Shown: piece by piece, positions 34,801 to 42,027 of the stretch
Layout of the letters: every line of letters starts with the position of its first letter
Numbering within the stretch: the first letter of the stretch is position 1
Assembly: GCA_963749605.1 (NCBI GenBank)
Contig: CAVVNN010000003.1
Span: forward strand, 1 to 64,000
Direction: 5' to 3'
Source: CAVVNN01 sp963749605
GTDB taxonomy: Bacteria; Actinomycetota; Thermoleophilia; Solirubrobacterales; 70-9
Length of the DNA stretch: 64,000 bases
Notes under the pieces: generated by a model
The model's input: the letters and a program-made list of their open reading frames with translations, nothing else
The model's database searches: none
Told to the model about the DNA's origin: nothing
Position numbers and translations under genes: made by a program

Positions 34801-36278
34801 GCGCCGCTCCTCATCAAGGCTTCGACGATGCCCGAGCCCGGCAATGCGTAAGCGGCCCCGGTCAACGCCAGCAGCGCCACAGCCGCGATTCCAGCCAGCA
34901 GCGCCACAGCTCGTGCCGAGCGGGGAGCGGGGCGGATCCCTCGACCGCCCCCTCCACCCAGCAATCCCTCGACCAGAGCGTGCGCAAGCCCGAGGAAGCC
35001 GAGCGCGAGCAGCACGGCGGCGACCGAAGAGACCGCCGTCAGGCCGGCATCCATCCCACCCAGCAGGACCATCACCTCGGAGACGAAGAGCGGCGACGGG
35101 GGCAGGCCTGCGAGCGAGACCAGGCTCACGGTCATCGCGGTTGCGGTCGGGACGCTTGTCCGCGCGACGCCCCGCGGCGCCACTTCGGCGTTGGCCGGGT
35201 CCTGCCGGAGCAGCGGGATCGCGGTGTAGAAGCCGAGCGCCTTGGCGATGCCGTGCCCGGCGACATGGACGACCACGCCGGCAATCGCCAGCGGCGTGCC
35301 GAACCCCACCCCGAGGGCGAGGATCCCCATGTGCTCGAGGCTCGAGTAGGCCAGGAGGCGCTTCCAGGGCAGTGGCCGCCAGAGGAACGGCACGGCGACC
35401 AGCAGCGAGACGAGCCCGAAACCGACGAAGAGCTCCTGGACCGAGCCGGCGCCGAGCGCCGGCTCGAGGGCCAGTTTGGTTCGCCAGGCGATCAGCAACA
35501 CGGTCGGCAGCAGCGCTGCGGAGAGCATCGCGCTGACCGGTGGCGGAGCCTCGCTGTGCGCGTCGGGCAGCCAGTTGTGCACAGGAGCCCAGCCGATCTT
35601 TGCGGCCAGCCCGACCATGATCAGGACGAACGCGAAAAGCGTCGTCCTCGGCGGAAGCCCGCCCGCCCGCCCGGCGAGCGCTTGCCAGTCCAGCCGGCCG
35701 AGGCCAGGGCCGCCGTCACCGATCGCGACGAAGAGCACGACGATCCCCAGCAGCGCGACGGCGAGCCCCAACGTGGTGAGCACCAGGTACTTCCAACCCG
35801 CCTCGAGCGCACTCCGTTTCCCGCTGAAGGCGACCAGCAGCGCCGATGCGGCGGTGGTCGCCTCGATCAGCAGCCAGGCCAGGGCGAGGTTGTCGGCGAA
35901 CGGCAGGGCGAGCAGCGCCGCCCAGAAGAGGTTGAAGGCCGCGTAATACCAGGCATGGGAGCGCCGGGCGCTGAACCAGCTGCGGCCGGCATGGCGCAGG
36001 TAGGAGGGCGAGATGGCGGCGCTGGCGAAGCCGATGACGGCGACGAGCGCCAGGAACAAGCCGCTGGCCGCGTCGAGGACATACCAACTGCCCCGTGCGG
36101 CATTCTCCGGCGCCGCGGCGAGCGCCATCGCGGCCAAGGTCAGCGCCAGCGCCGCCGTCAGGCTGGAGGTCACAAGGTTGAGGCGGTCCGCGGCACGGGG
36201 CGTCGGCGCCAGGGGAACCACTGCGGCGGAGGCCAGTGGCACGGCGAGGACGACGATCACGAGCACCGCGTCAGTCAC
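34797..36278 (-). CDS. HyfF/HycQ-like proton-antiporter-type subunit
   Basis: Predicted 493-aa membrane protein of the NuoL/M/N (Mrp antiporter) family with about 14 helices. The characteristic core is present: LLIEATTAASALLVAFSGKR, AKIGWAPVHNWLPDAHSEAP with the key Lys/His region, and RLLAYSSLEHMGILALGVGFG. It is expected to couple electron transfer to ion movement. GTG start at 36278 overlaps the HyfE-like stop by 8 bases. Equivalent to hycQ (Rv0086) in M. tuberculosis by gene order. Confidence 0.88.
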   Translation of the reverse strand: MTDAVLVIVVLAVPLASAAVVPLAPTPRAADRLNLVTSSLTAALALTLAAMALAAAPENAARGSWYVLDAASGLFLALVAVIGFASAAISPSYLRHAGRSWFSARRSHAWYYAAFNLFWAALLALPFADNLALAWLLIEATTAASALLVAFSGKRSALEAGWKYLVLTTLGLAVALLGIVVLFVAIGDGGPGLGRLDWQALAGRAGGLPPRTTLFAFVLIMVGLAAKIGWAPVHNWLPDAHSEAPPPVSAMLSAALLPTVLLIAWRTKLALEPALGAGSVQELFVGFGLVSLLVAVPFLWRPLPWKRLLAYSSLEHMGILALGVGFGTPLAIAGVVVHVAGHGIAKALGFYTAIPLLRQDPANAEVAPRGVARTSVPTATAMTVSLVSLAGLPPSPLFVSEVMVLLGGMDAGLTAVSSVAAVLLALGFLGLAHALVEGLLGGGGGRGIRPAPRSARAVALLAGIAAVALLALTGAAYALPGSGIVEALMRSGA

Positions 36279-36885
36279 GGAGCTCTCGCAACAGGTCGGT
36301 GTCCCCAGTGCCGACCTCGCCGTGGATCTTCTGGGTGAAGGCAGCGGCGACGGTGACGATGAGCGCCAGGTCGAACAGCACGCCCAGCTCGATCGCGAAC
36401 GGCAACCCTCCCGGAACCGAGATCGCCAGCAGATAGACGCCGTTCTCCGCCACGATGACGCCGAGCACCTGCAGGAGAGCCGGCCGGCGCATGACCACGA
36501 TCGAGATCCCGAGGAGCAGCAGCGCGATGGCGCCGCGCTCGGCATCTGGATCGCCGAGCCCGAGCGGCGGAATCGACGCAACCGCGACGAGAGCGACAAC
36601 GGTGGCGACGAGCAGCCGGACCACGACCGTCGTGGCCGGAGTTACGAGGCCCGGCTCCGGGGTCCGCTGGCGGGTCAGAGCCAGCAGCGCGGGCAGGGCC
36701 ACGGCGCGAACCAGGAGGATGACGCCGGCCACCAGGAACCCCCGGCGGTCGGCCGCGAGCGAGAGCGCCGCCACCCCCAGCAACAGGGCCTGAGCGGCGA
36801 CCAGCAGGGTGGCAAGGCTGCGACGGCGTACGAGCATCACGCCAAATCCCAGGGCGACGAGCGCCACGACCGTCGGGTCGCTCAC
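36271..36885 (-). CDS. HyfE/HycP-like membrane subunit
   Basis: Predicted 204-aa membrane protein with six hydrophobic segments matching hydrogenase-4 component E, a NuoK-like subunit. Visible features: LGFGVMLVRRRSLATLLVAAQ near the N terminus, and VIVAENGVYLLAISVPGG followed by FAIELGVLFDLALIVTV, where the AENG and ELGVLFD glutamates match NuoK-type proton-path residues. GTG start overlaps the HyfC-like stop (GTGA). Confidence 0.87.
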   Translation of the reverse strand: MSDPTVVALVALGFGVMLVRRRSLATLLVAAQALLLGVAALSLAADRRGFLVAGVILLVRAVALPALLALTRQRTPEPGLVTPATTVVVRLLVATVVALVAVASIPPLGLGDPDAERGAIALLLLGISIVVMRRPALLQVLGVIVAENGVYLLAISVPGGLPFAIELGVLFDLALIVTVAAAFTQKIHGEVGTGDTDLLRELRD

Positions 36886-37802
36886 GTCCCCCCTCCCACC
36901 AGCCAGCTGGCCACGCCGATGAGAGCGAGCAGGCAACCTCCGGCCAGCAGCGCCGGTGCTCGCAGGATTCGCATCTTCGCCTGGGCGGTCTCCGTCAGGG
37001 CCAGCAGCGCGCACAGCAGCGCTACGCCAACGAGAAGGCAAACGAGTTGAGCGCCGAACCCACCCCAGTGGGGCAGGAACAGCTCGGCCGCGAGGACGAG
37101 GACGATCCAGTGTCTCGCCGCCGCGCTCCACTCCAGCAGCGCAAGGTCGCGACCGGCGTACTCGAGCAGCGGACCCTCGTGGATCATCGTCAGCTCCAGG
37201 TGGGTGTCGGGGTTGTCGATTGGCTGGCGCCCAGTCTCGAACAGGACGACGAGGCCGAAGGCAGCAAGGGCGCACCAGTGAGCCGGTTCTCCCCAGATCG
37301 CGGGGCCGTTTGCGGCGGCGCTCATCGCGACCAGGTCGGTGCTGCCCACCGGCAGGGCGGCGAGGACGATCGCCAGAACCAGCAGCGCCTCGGCGAACAC
37401 CGACAGGGTCAGGTCGCGACTCGAACCCATCAGCGCGAATCCCGAACCCGTGTCCCAGCTCGCGACGGCCAGCGCAAACCGAGCGAGGGCGAGCAGGCCG
37501 ACGAGGACGAGAGCGTCGTTGCCCAGCGACCAGTCCGGGGAGAGCCCCGCGATCGGCACCAGCAACAAGACCAGGGCCGTCGCGGCAGCCACGACGCACG
37601 GGGCCAGCCTGTAGACGATCGTGGTCGGCTGGGGGTCGGCAAGAGTCTTCCCCCAGAGTCGCCGCAGCTCCCGGTAGGGCTGTAGTGGGGACGGACCGCG
37701 ACGCCCCTGCAAGCGGGCCTTGAGCGTCTGCACCGTCCCCGGCAAGAGCGGCGCCAGGGCAAGCCCGCCGACAACCTGGATCGCCGCAGCGAGGGGGATC
37801 AT
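36882..37802 (-). CDS. HyfC/HycD-like (NuoH-like) membrane subunit
   Basis: Predicted 306-aa membrane protein of the NuoH/HycD family, which anchors the hydrophilic arm. Evidence: KARLQGRRGPSPLQPYRELRRLWGK, the typical cytoplasmic 'GRRGP' loop; FALMGSSRDLTLSVFAEALL; and ETGRQPIDNPDTHLELTMIHEGPLLEYAGRDLALLEW, the strongly conserved loop facing the large subunit. ATGA overlap with the upstream HyfB-like gene. Confidence 0.9.
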   Translation of the reverse strand: MIPLAAAIQVVGGLALAPLLPGTVQTLKARLQGRRGPSPLQPYRELRRLWGKTLADPQPTTIVYRLAPCVVAAATALVLLLVPIAGLSPDWSLGNDALVLVGLLALARFALAVASWDTGSGFALMGSSRDLTLSVFAEALLVLAIVLAALPVGSTDLVAMSAAANGPAIWGEPAHWCALAAFGLVVLFETGRQPIDNPDTHLELTMIHEGPLLEYAGRDLALLEWSAAARHWIVLVLAAELFLPHWGGFGAQLVCLLVGVALLCALLALTETAQAKMRILRAPALLAGGCLLALIGVASWLVGGGT

Positions 37803-39751
37803 CCGAGCGCTCCCGTTCGCGCCAGCACGAGCAGGGCCAGAAGCAGGACGAGCAGATACGCCGCGTAGGCTCGAACGCTGCCGGACTGCAGGCGGCGAGC
37901 GATCCTCGCGGCGCCCAGGGCCCCCCGCTGCGCCGGCTCGTACAGCATCGTGTCGAACAGGTGCGGGATCTCACCGCGGTAGCGGACGGACCGCACCAGG
38001 CCGTGCTCGCGCACCGTCGCGATTTCACGCCGGGGCCGCAACACCCCCTCGAGGACGAGCCGCAGCGGCTTGGTGAAGCCGGCCGAGGTCCAGCTGAGCG
38101 CCGGCTCGACCCGCTGGCCGCAGGCCCAGACAGGGACCGGGGCGGTTCGCCGCGAGCCACGCAGCCGCCAGAGCAGCCCGGTCAGGGCCGCAAGCCCGAG
38201 CAGAAGCCAGGGCGAGGGCAGCGAGCCGGTGCCGGGGATGAGGAGGCTCGGCTCGCTGGTCAGGCTGCGGGGCTGCGGGGCAAGGCCCATCAGAGCGGGA
38301 ACCAGCAGGCCGGGCGCCGCGCCAAGGGCAACGCAACAGACGGCCAGGAACACCGGGCCGAATCGCATTCCGATCGGTGGCTCGACCGCGTCGCCAACCT
38401 CAGGCCTGCGGGGCTCGCCAAGTAACACCAACCCGACCGCCTTGACGAAGCAGAAGACGGCGAGGGCGGCTGTCGCCGCAAGCCCGGCCGCCGCGAGAGC
38501 ACCGGCCAGCCCGAGCCCGAGGGCCGGGCCCAGGGCGACGTGCACCAACGCCTGCAGGGTGAGCCACTCCGAGGCGAAGCCGTTGAGCGGGGGCACACCG
38601 GCGATCGCCATCGACCCGACCAGAAAGGCCCCGCCCGTCCAGGGCATGCGCCGCAGCAGCCCGCCGATGCGGTCCAGGTCGAGGGAGCCAACCGCGCGCT
38701 CGAAGGCGCCGGCTGCGAGGAACAGCAGCGCCTTGAAGACCGCGTGATTGAGGATGTGAAGGAGCGCCGCGGCGAACGCGATGGCCGCCCAGGTCTCCTC
38801 GCCTTGAGATGCGAAGAGGATCGAGGCTCCGAGGCCCAGCGCGACGATCCCGACGTTCTCGATCGAGTGGAAGGCGAGCAGCCGCTTCAGGTCATGCTGC
38901 ACCAACGCATAGAGCACGCCACCCAGCGCAGACAGGAGGCCCAGCCCGAGCACTGTCAGGCCCGCCCACAGGGGAGCCGGAGCGGCCCACTCGAAGAGGA
39001 CGCGGATCAAGCCGTACAGAGCCACCTTGATCATCACCCCCGACATCAGGGCCGAGACATGGCTCGGCGCGACGGGATGGGCACGCGGCAACCAGGAGTG
39101 CATGGGCATCAGGCCCGCCTTGGTCCCGAACCCGACGATCGCGGCGACCACGACCAGCGCTTGCGCTCCGGCGCTCTGAGCGGCAAGAGAACCGGGATCG
39201 CCCAACGCTCCGTAGTGGGCGAGCGCGAGCACGGAGATCCAAACGCCGACGCCGCCCAGGTGAGTCACCGCCAGGTAGACGAAGACGGCCCGCCGGACCG
39301 AGGCGTCGTCGCGACGCACGAGGATCGCGGCGGCCGGCGCCAGCGTCATCAGCTCCCAGCAGGCGAGGAACGAGGATGGATCGCGCGCCGTGACGACCCC
39401 CGCAAGGGTGAGCAAGAACAGCCCGAACAGGGCGAGCAGGACGCGGTCGTGGGCGACGCCGGCCATGTAGTCGCGTGCGTAGACCAGGGACGGAACGGCG
39501 ACCACCGCCAGAGTCGCCAGGAAGAAGCCGGTGAGGCCGTCGATCCCCAGCCCCGGTTCGAGACCGTCACGGAACTCGGCCCCGATCGGAGAAGCGCCGA
39601 AGAGGACGAGGGCGCCGCCGACCCCGATCAGCCCGATCCCGAGCGTCTGCAGCGCAAGCGCGCCACTCGCCCCAGCGCGCAGCAATGGGGCCACGGTTCC
39701 GGCTGCCAGCAGCGCGACGCCGACGCCGACCAGCCAGTCCAGGCCGCTCAA
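37799..39751 (-). CDS. HyfB/HycC-like proton-antiporter-type subunit
   Basis: Predicted 650-aa membrane protein, the largest of the complex, from the hydrogenase-4 component B group of NuoL-like proteins. It has about 16 helices. Core motifs are SFLACWELMTLAPAAAILV, GFGTKAGLMPMHSWLPRAHP, KRLLAFHSIENVGIVALGLG and HILNHAVFKALLFLAAGA. An extended C-terminal half ends in a final anchor helix. The ATG lies 10 bases after the ArsR-type regulator stop, so the regulator is the first gene of the operon. Confidence 0.9.
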   Translation of the reverse strand: MSGLDWLVGVGVALLAAGTVAPLLRAGASGALALQTLGIGLIGVGGALVLFGASPIGAEFRDGLEPGLGIDGLTGFFLATLAVVAVPSLVYARDYMAGVAHDRVLLALFGLFLLTLAGVVTARDPSSFLACWELMTLAPAAAILVRRDDASVRRAVFVYLAVTHLGGVGVWISVLALAHYGALGDPGSLAAQSAGAQALVVVAAIVGFGTKAGLMPMHSWLPRAHPVAPSHVSALMSGVMIKVALYGLIRVLFEWAAPAPLWAGLTVLGLGLLSALGGVLYALVQHDLKRLLAFHSIENVGIVALGLGASILFASQGEETWAAIAFAAALLHILNHAVFKALLFLAAGAFERAVGSLDLDRIGGLLRRMPWTGGAFLVGSMAIAGVPPLNGFASEWLTLQALVHVALGPALGLGLAGALAAAGLAATAALAVFCFVKAVGLVLLGEPRRPEVGDAVEPPIGMRFGPVFLAVCCVALGAAPGLLVPALMGLAPQPRSLTSEPSLLIPGTGSLPSPWLLLGLAALTGLLWRLRGSRRTAPVPVWACGQRVEPALSWTSAGFTKPLRLVLEGVLRPRREIATVREHGLVRSVRYRGEIPHLFDTMLYEPAQRGALGAARIARRLQSGSVRAYAAYLLVLLLALLVLARTGALG

Positions 39752-39761
39752 CTCAGGGGGC

Positions 39762-40163
39762 CTATCGCGACCGGGTCTTCGTGGTGGTCCTGCGGGGCTT
39801 GGACGCCGATCCCCCCAGCTCTCCGAGGAGGGCGTTGGCTTCCTCGAGGTGGGAGCCGATCACCTGTCGAGCGCTCTCCAGCAACTGGAAGACGCGCGGG
39901 TCGCGGACGCGGTAATAGACGCTCGTGCCCTCCTTACGCGCTTCGAGCAGGCCCTGCCTGCGCATCGCGCCAAGGTGCTGAGAGGCGCCGCTGGAGTCGA
40001 TCCCCAGCTCCGCCTGCAGGTCCCCCACCGTCATCTCTCCGCTCTTCAGCAACTCGAGGATGCGCACTCGAGCCGGGTGGCCCAGGGCTCGAAAGAACTC
40101 CGCCTCGATCCGGTGGATCGGCTTGGGGGGCCCAACCTCGGCCTTTGGCGTCGAGCGAGGCAT
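39762..40163 (-). CDS. ArsR/SmtB-type regulator (Rv0081-like)
   Basis: Predicted 133-aa winged-helix repressor. IEAEFFRALGHPARVRILELL is the family opening, SSGASQHLGAMRRQGLLEARKEGTSVYYRVRDP the recognition helix and wing. It contains no cysteine at all, so a thiol metal or redox site of the classic ArsR type is excluded. Sequence and position before a hyf-like operon match Rv0081 of M. tuberculosis, a hypoxia-network regulator (from memory). A basic tail (KPRRTTTKTRSR) may aid DNA binding. An inverted repeat 50 bases upstream is its likely operator. Confidence 0.88.
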   Translation of the reverse strand: MPRSTPKAEVGPPKPIHRIEAEFFRALGHPARVRILELLKSGEMTVGDLQAELGIDSSGASQHLGAMRRQGLLEARKEGTSVYYRVRDPRVFQLLESARQVIGSHLEEANALLGELGGSASKPRRTTTKTRSR

Positions 40164-40212
40164 CAGGCTCTCTTCGGAGCAACGTTCACGAAGTCCATCG
40201 TAGAAATATTAC

Positions 40213-40232
40213 ATCTTAGAAAAAACTAAGAT
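40213..40232. promoter_or_regulatory. Inverted-repeat operator upstream of arsR-type gene
   Basis: Perfect inverted repeat ATCTTAG-A6-CTAAGAT in a strikingly AT-rich patch of otherwise GC-rich DNA. On the minus strand a TAATAT -10-like box follows immediately (around 40211-40206), so the repeat would overlap the -35 region, the expected place for an autoregulating ArsR-family repressor. The 20-bp size with an A-tract centre suits a winged-helix dimer. Confidence 0.55.
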
Positions 40233-40256
40233 TATGCCGGGTATGGATCGCATGTA

Positions 40257-40282
40257 ATGAGCGGCCGGCGATGGCCGCTCAT
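40257..40282 (-). terminator. Hairpin at the end of the usp/kdp unit
   Basis: Perfect 10-bp stem ATGAGCGGCC / GGCCGCTCAT with a 6-base loop, overlapping the stop codon of the Usp-like gene. It separates the kdp locus from the AT-rich promoter of the hydrogenase-like operon on the same strand. No U-tract follows. Confidence 0.5.
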
Positions 40283-40830
40283 CCGAGGGTCACAGAGAGG
40301 CGGCTCTCGTCGCTCGGCGCCGGTCGCAGGATCAGCACCTCGGCCGGGGCTCGCTGCAGGAGCCAGACCATGTCCTCGCCGGAGAGGCCGGTGCGGCCGG
40401 TCGAGGTCGCGGGGACGACGACCCGGTCGAACTGCTCATGCTCGAGCAGGCGCCTGAGCGCGTGCCGGTAGCTGCGGCCGCGCTCGATGCGCGCGTCGAC
40501 CGGCACTCCCTGAGCCGCCGCCCGCTGCTCTATCGCCTCCAGCATTGGCATCGCCCTGGCGGCCTCACCGGGGATCGCGCAGTCGAGCGGCAGCTGCTTG
40601 GGCACGGCGGCGAGATAGGCGGGCATCAGGGTTGCGTCCTCGGCCCGCGCCAGGCGCAGCGCCGCATCGACGGCGCGGCGCGAGATCTCGGTGCCGGTGA
40701 ACGGCAGCAGGATCTGGTGCACCGCCTGCGGCCGCTCGGAGCGCTTGCCTCGCCGGCGCGAGCTTGCGATCAGGTAGCCGCCGAAGAGGCCGAGCAGGAG
40801 GGCGACGCCGACGAGTACGTGCTCGATCAT
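40279..40830 (-). CDS. Membrane-anchored universal-stress (UspA-like) protein
   Basis: Predicted 183-aa protein with an N-terminal membrane helix (VLVGVALLLGLFGGYLIA), a basic stop-transfer stretch (SSRRRGKRSERP) and a cytoplasmic Usp domain: QILLPFTGTEISRRAVDAALRLA, a middle ARIERGRSYRHAL, and a C-terminal DRVVVPATSTGRTGLSGEDMVWLLQRAPAEVLIL. The ATP-binding G-2x-G-9x-G pattern is only partly kept. It overlaps the KdpD sensor-half gene by 4 bases (ATGA), so it is likely an accessory of the potassium sensor. Confidence 0.8.
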   Translation of the reverse strand: MIEHVLVGVALLLGLFGGYLIASSRRRGKRSERPQAVHQILLPFTGTEISRRAVDAALRLARAEDATLMPAYLAAVPKQLPLDCAIPGEAARAMPMLEAIEQRAAAQGVPVDARIERGRSYRHALRRLLEHEQFDRVVVPATSTGRTGLSGEDMVWLLQRAPAEVLILRPAPSDESRLSVTLG

Positions 40831-41996
40831 CCGGCCTCCTCTTTGCTGCTGCGATGGGCGACGATCCGCACGTCCACCCCCGCCGGGGTGGCGTTCATCA
40901 GCCGCTGGGGAAGCGGTTCGCGCAGGCGGGCCAGGCCGCGCCGTGGCAGCGACTCGCCGACCATCAGGTAGGTGCTGCCCCGCTCGCGCACCACCCGCGC
41001 CGTAGCCGCGACGAGGTCGTCGTGCTCCTCGATCAGCAGGGTTGCGCCCAGGACCGAAGCGAGCTGGCGCAGCGCCGTCACCTGCCGCTCGACCTCCTCT
41101 TCGATCGGCTTGCCGGGGGGCTTCACCCAGAGCAGGTCGAGATCGGAACCCAGGCGCTGCGCCGAGCGCCAGGCGCGGCGTACGAGGCGCTGCGAGCTGG
41201 GGGTCGGGCGAACCAGGGCGAGCAGGCGTTCCCCGACCGCCTTCGGCACCTCGGCTGCGACCCGCTCCTCGCGCGTTCCCAGCGGCTCCGCAACGTGCAG
41301 GGTCAGCCGTTTGGACTCGACGTCCTCGGCCACCTGGCGCAGGCTGACCTCGCGCAGCGCCGCGAGATTCTCGATCCGGAAGAAGTTGTTGAGGGCGGCG
41401 TCGATGTTCTCGCCCGGGTAGATCTTGCCGGCGCGCAGGCGCGCCACAAGCGCCTCCGGGGTGAGGTCGATCAGCACCACCTCGTCAGCCGTGCCCAGCA
41501 CCGAGTCGGGGACCGTCTCGCGCACCCGAACCCCGGTCAGCTCGGCGACGCTGTCGTTGAGCGACTCCAGGTGCTGGACGTTGACGGTCGAGAAGACGTC
41601 GATCCCGGCCGCCAGCACCTCGGCGATGTCTTCGTAGCGCTTCTCGTGCTCGAGTCCCGGTGGGTTGCTGTGGGCGAGCTCGTCGATCAACGCCAGCTCG
41701 GGCTCGCGAGCGAGCACCGCCGGCAGGTCCATCTCCTCGACCTCGACGTCGCGGTACGGAACGCGGCGGCGCGGTACGACCTCGAGGCCGCGGGCCTGGT
41801 CGCTCGTCTCCTGGCGCTTGTGCGGCTCCAGGTAGCCGATCGCCAGGTCGCGGCCGGCGGCGACTTCCGCGTGGCCCTCCTGCAGCATGCGGTAGGTCTT
41901 CCCCACCCCGGCCGCCATGCCGAGGAAGATCTTGTAATGGCCGCGCTTCGCGCCGCTCTCGCGATCCCTCTCTGAGCCGGAAGCCAACTCGGCCAT
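40827..41996 (-). CDS. kdpD: KdpD N-terminal half (sensor KdpD + Usp domains), no kinase
   Basis: Predicted 389-aa cytoplasmic protein equal to the N-terminal half of KdpD. The KdpD domain (about 20-230) has the P-loop GMAAGVGKTYRML and the DELAHSNPPG motif; a Usp-like domain follows (about 250-380), the region that senses K+ or binds c-di-AMP in other species. No transmembrane or histidine-kinase domain is present; those are encoded separately at 47493-48680 at the other end of the locus. The stand-alone KdpD-N format is known in some bacteria. It starts 31 bases after kdpB. Confidence 0.9.
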   Translation of the reverse strand: MAELASGSERDRESGAKRGHYKIFLGMAAGVGKTYRMLQEGHAEVAAGRDLAIGYLEPHKRQETSDQARGLEVVPRRRVPYRDVEVEEMDLPAVLAREPELALIDELAHSNPPGLEHEKRYEDIAEVLAAGIDVFSTVNVQHLESLNDSVAELTGVRVRETVPDSVLGTADEVVLIDLTPEALVARLRAGKIYPGENIDAALNNFFRIENLAALREVSLRQVAEDVESKRLTLHVAEPLGTREERVAAEVPKAVGERLLALVRPTPSSQRLVRRAWRSAQRLGSDLDLLWVKPPGKPIEEEVERQVTALRQLASVLGATLLIEEHDDLVAATARVVRERGSTYLMVGESLPRRGLARLREPLPQRLMNATPAGVDVRIVAHRSSKEEAG

Positions 41997-42027
41997 GCCC
42001 TTGCCTTTCAGCGCTCCCGCTTCGGCG

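Noticed and set aside
32891..39751. Respiratory complex I (nuo) operon.
   Set aside because: Only HyfB, C, E and F plus fused NuoCD-like and NuoB-like subunits are present, and the large subunit has both hydrogenase Cys pairs; nuoA, E, F, G, I and J are absent.
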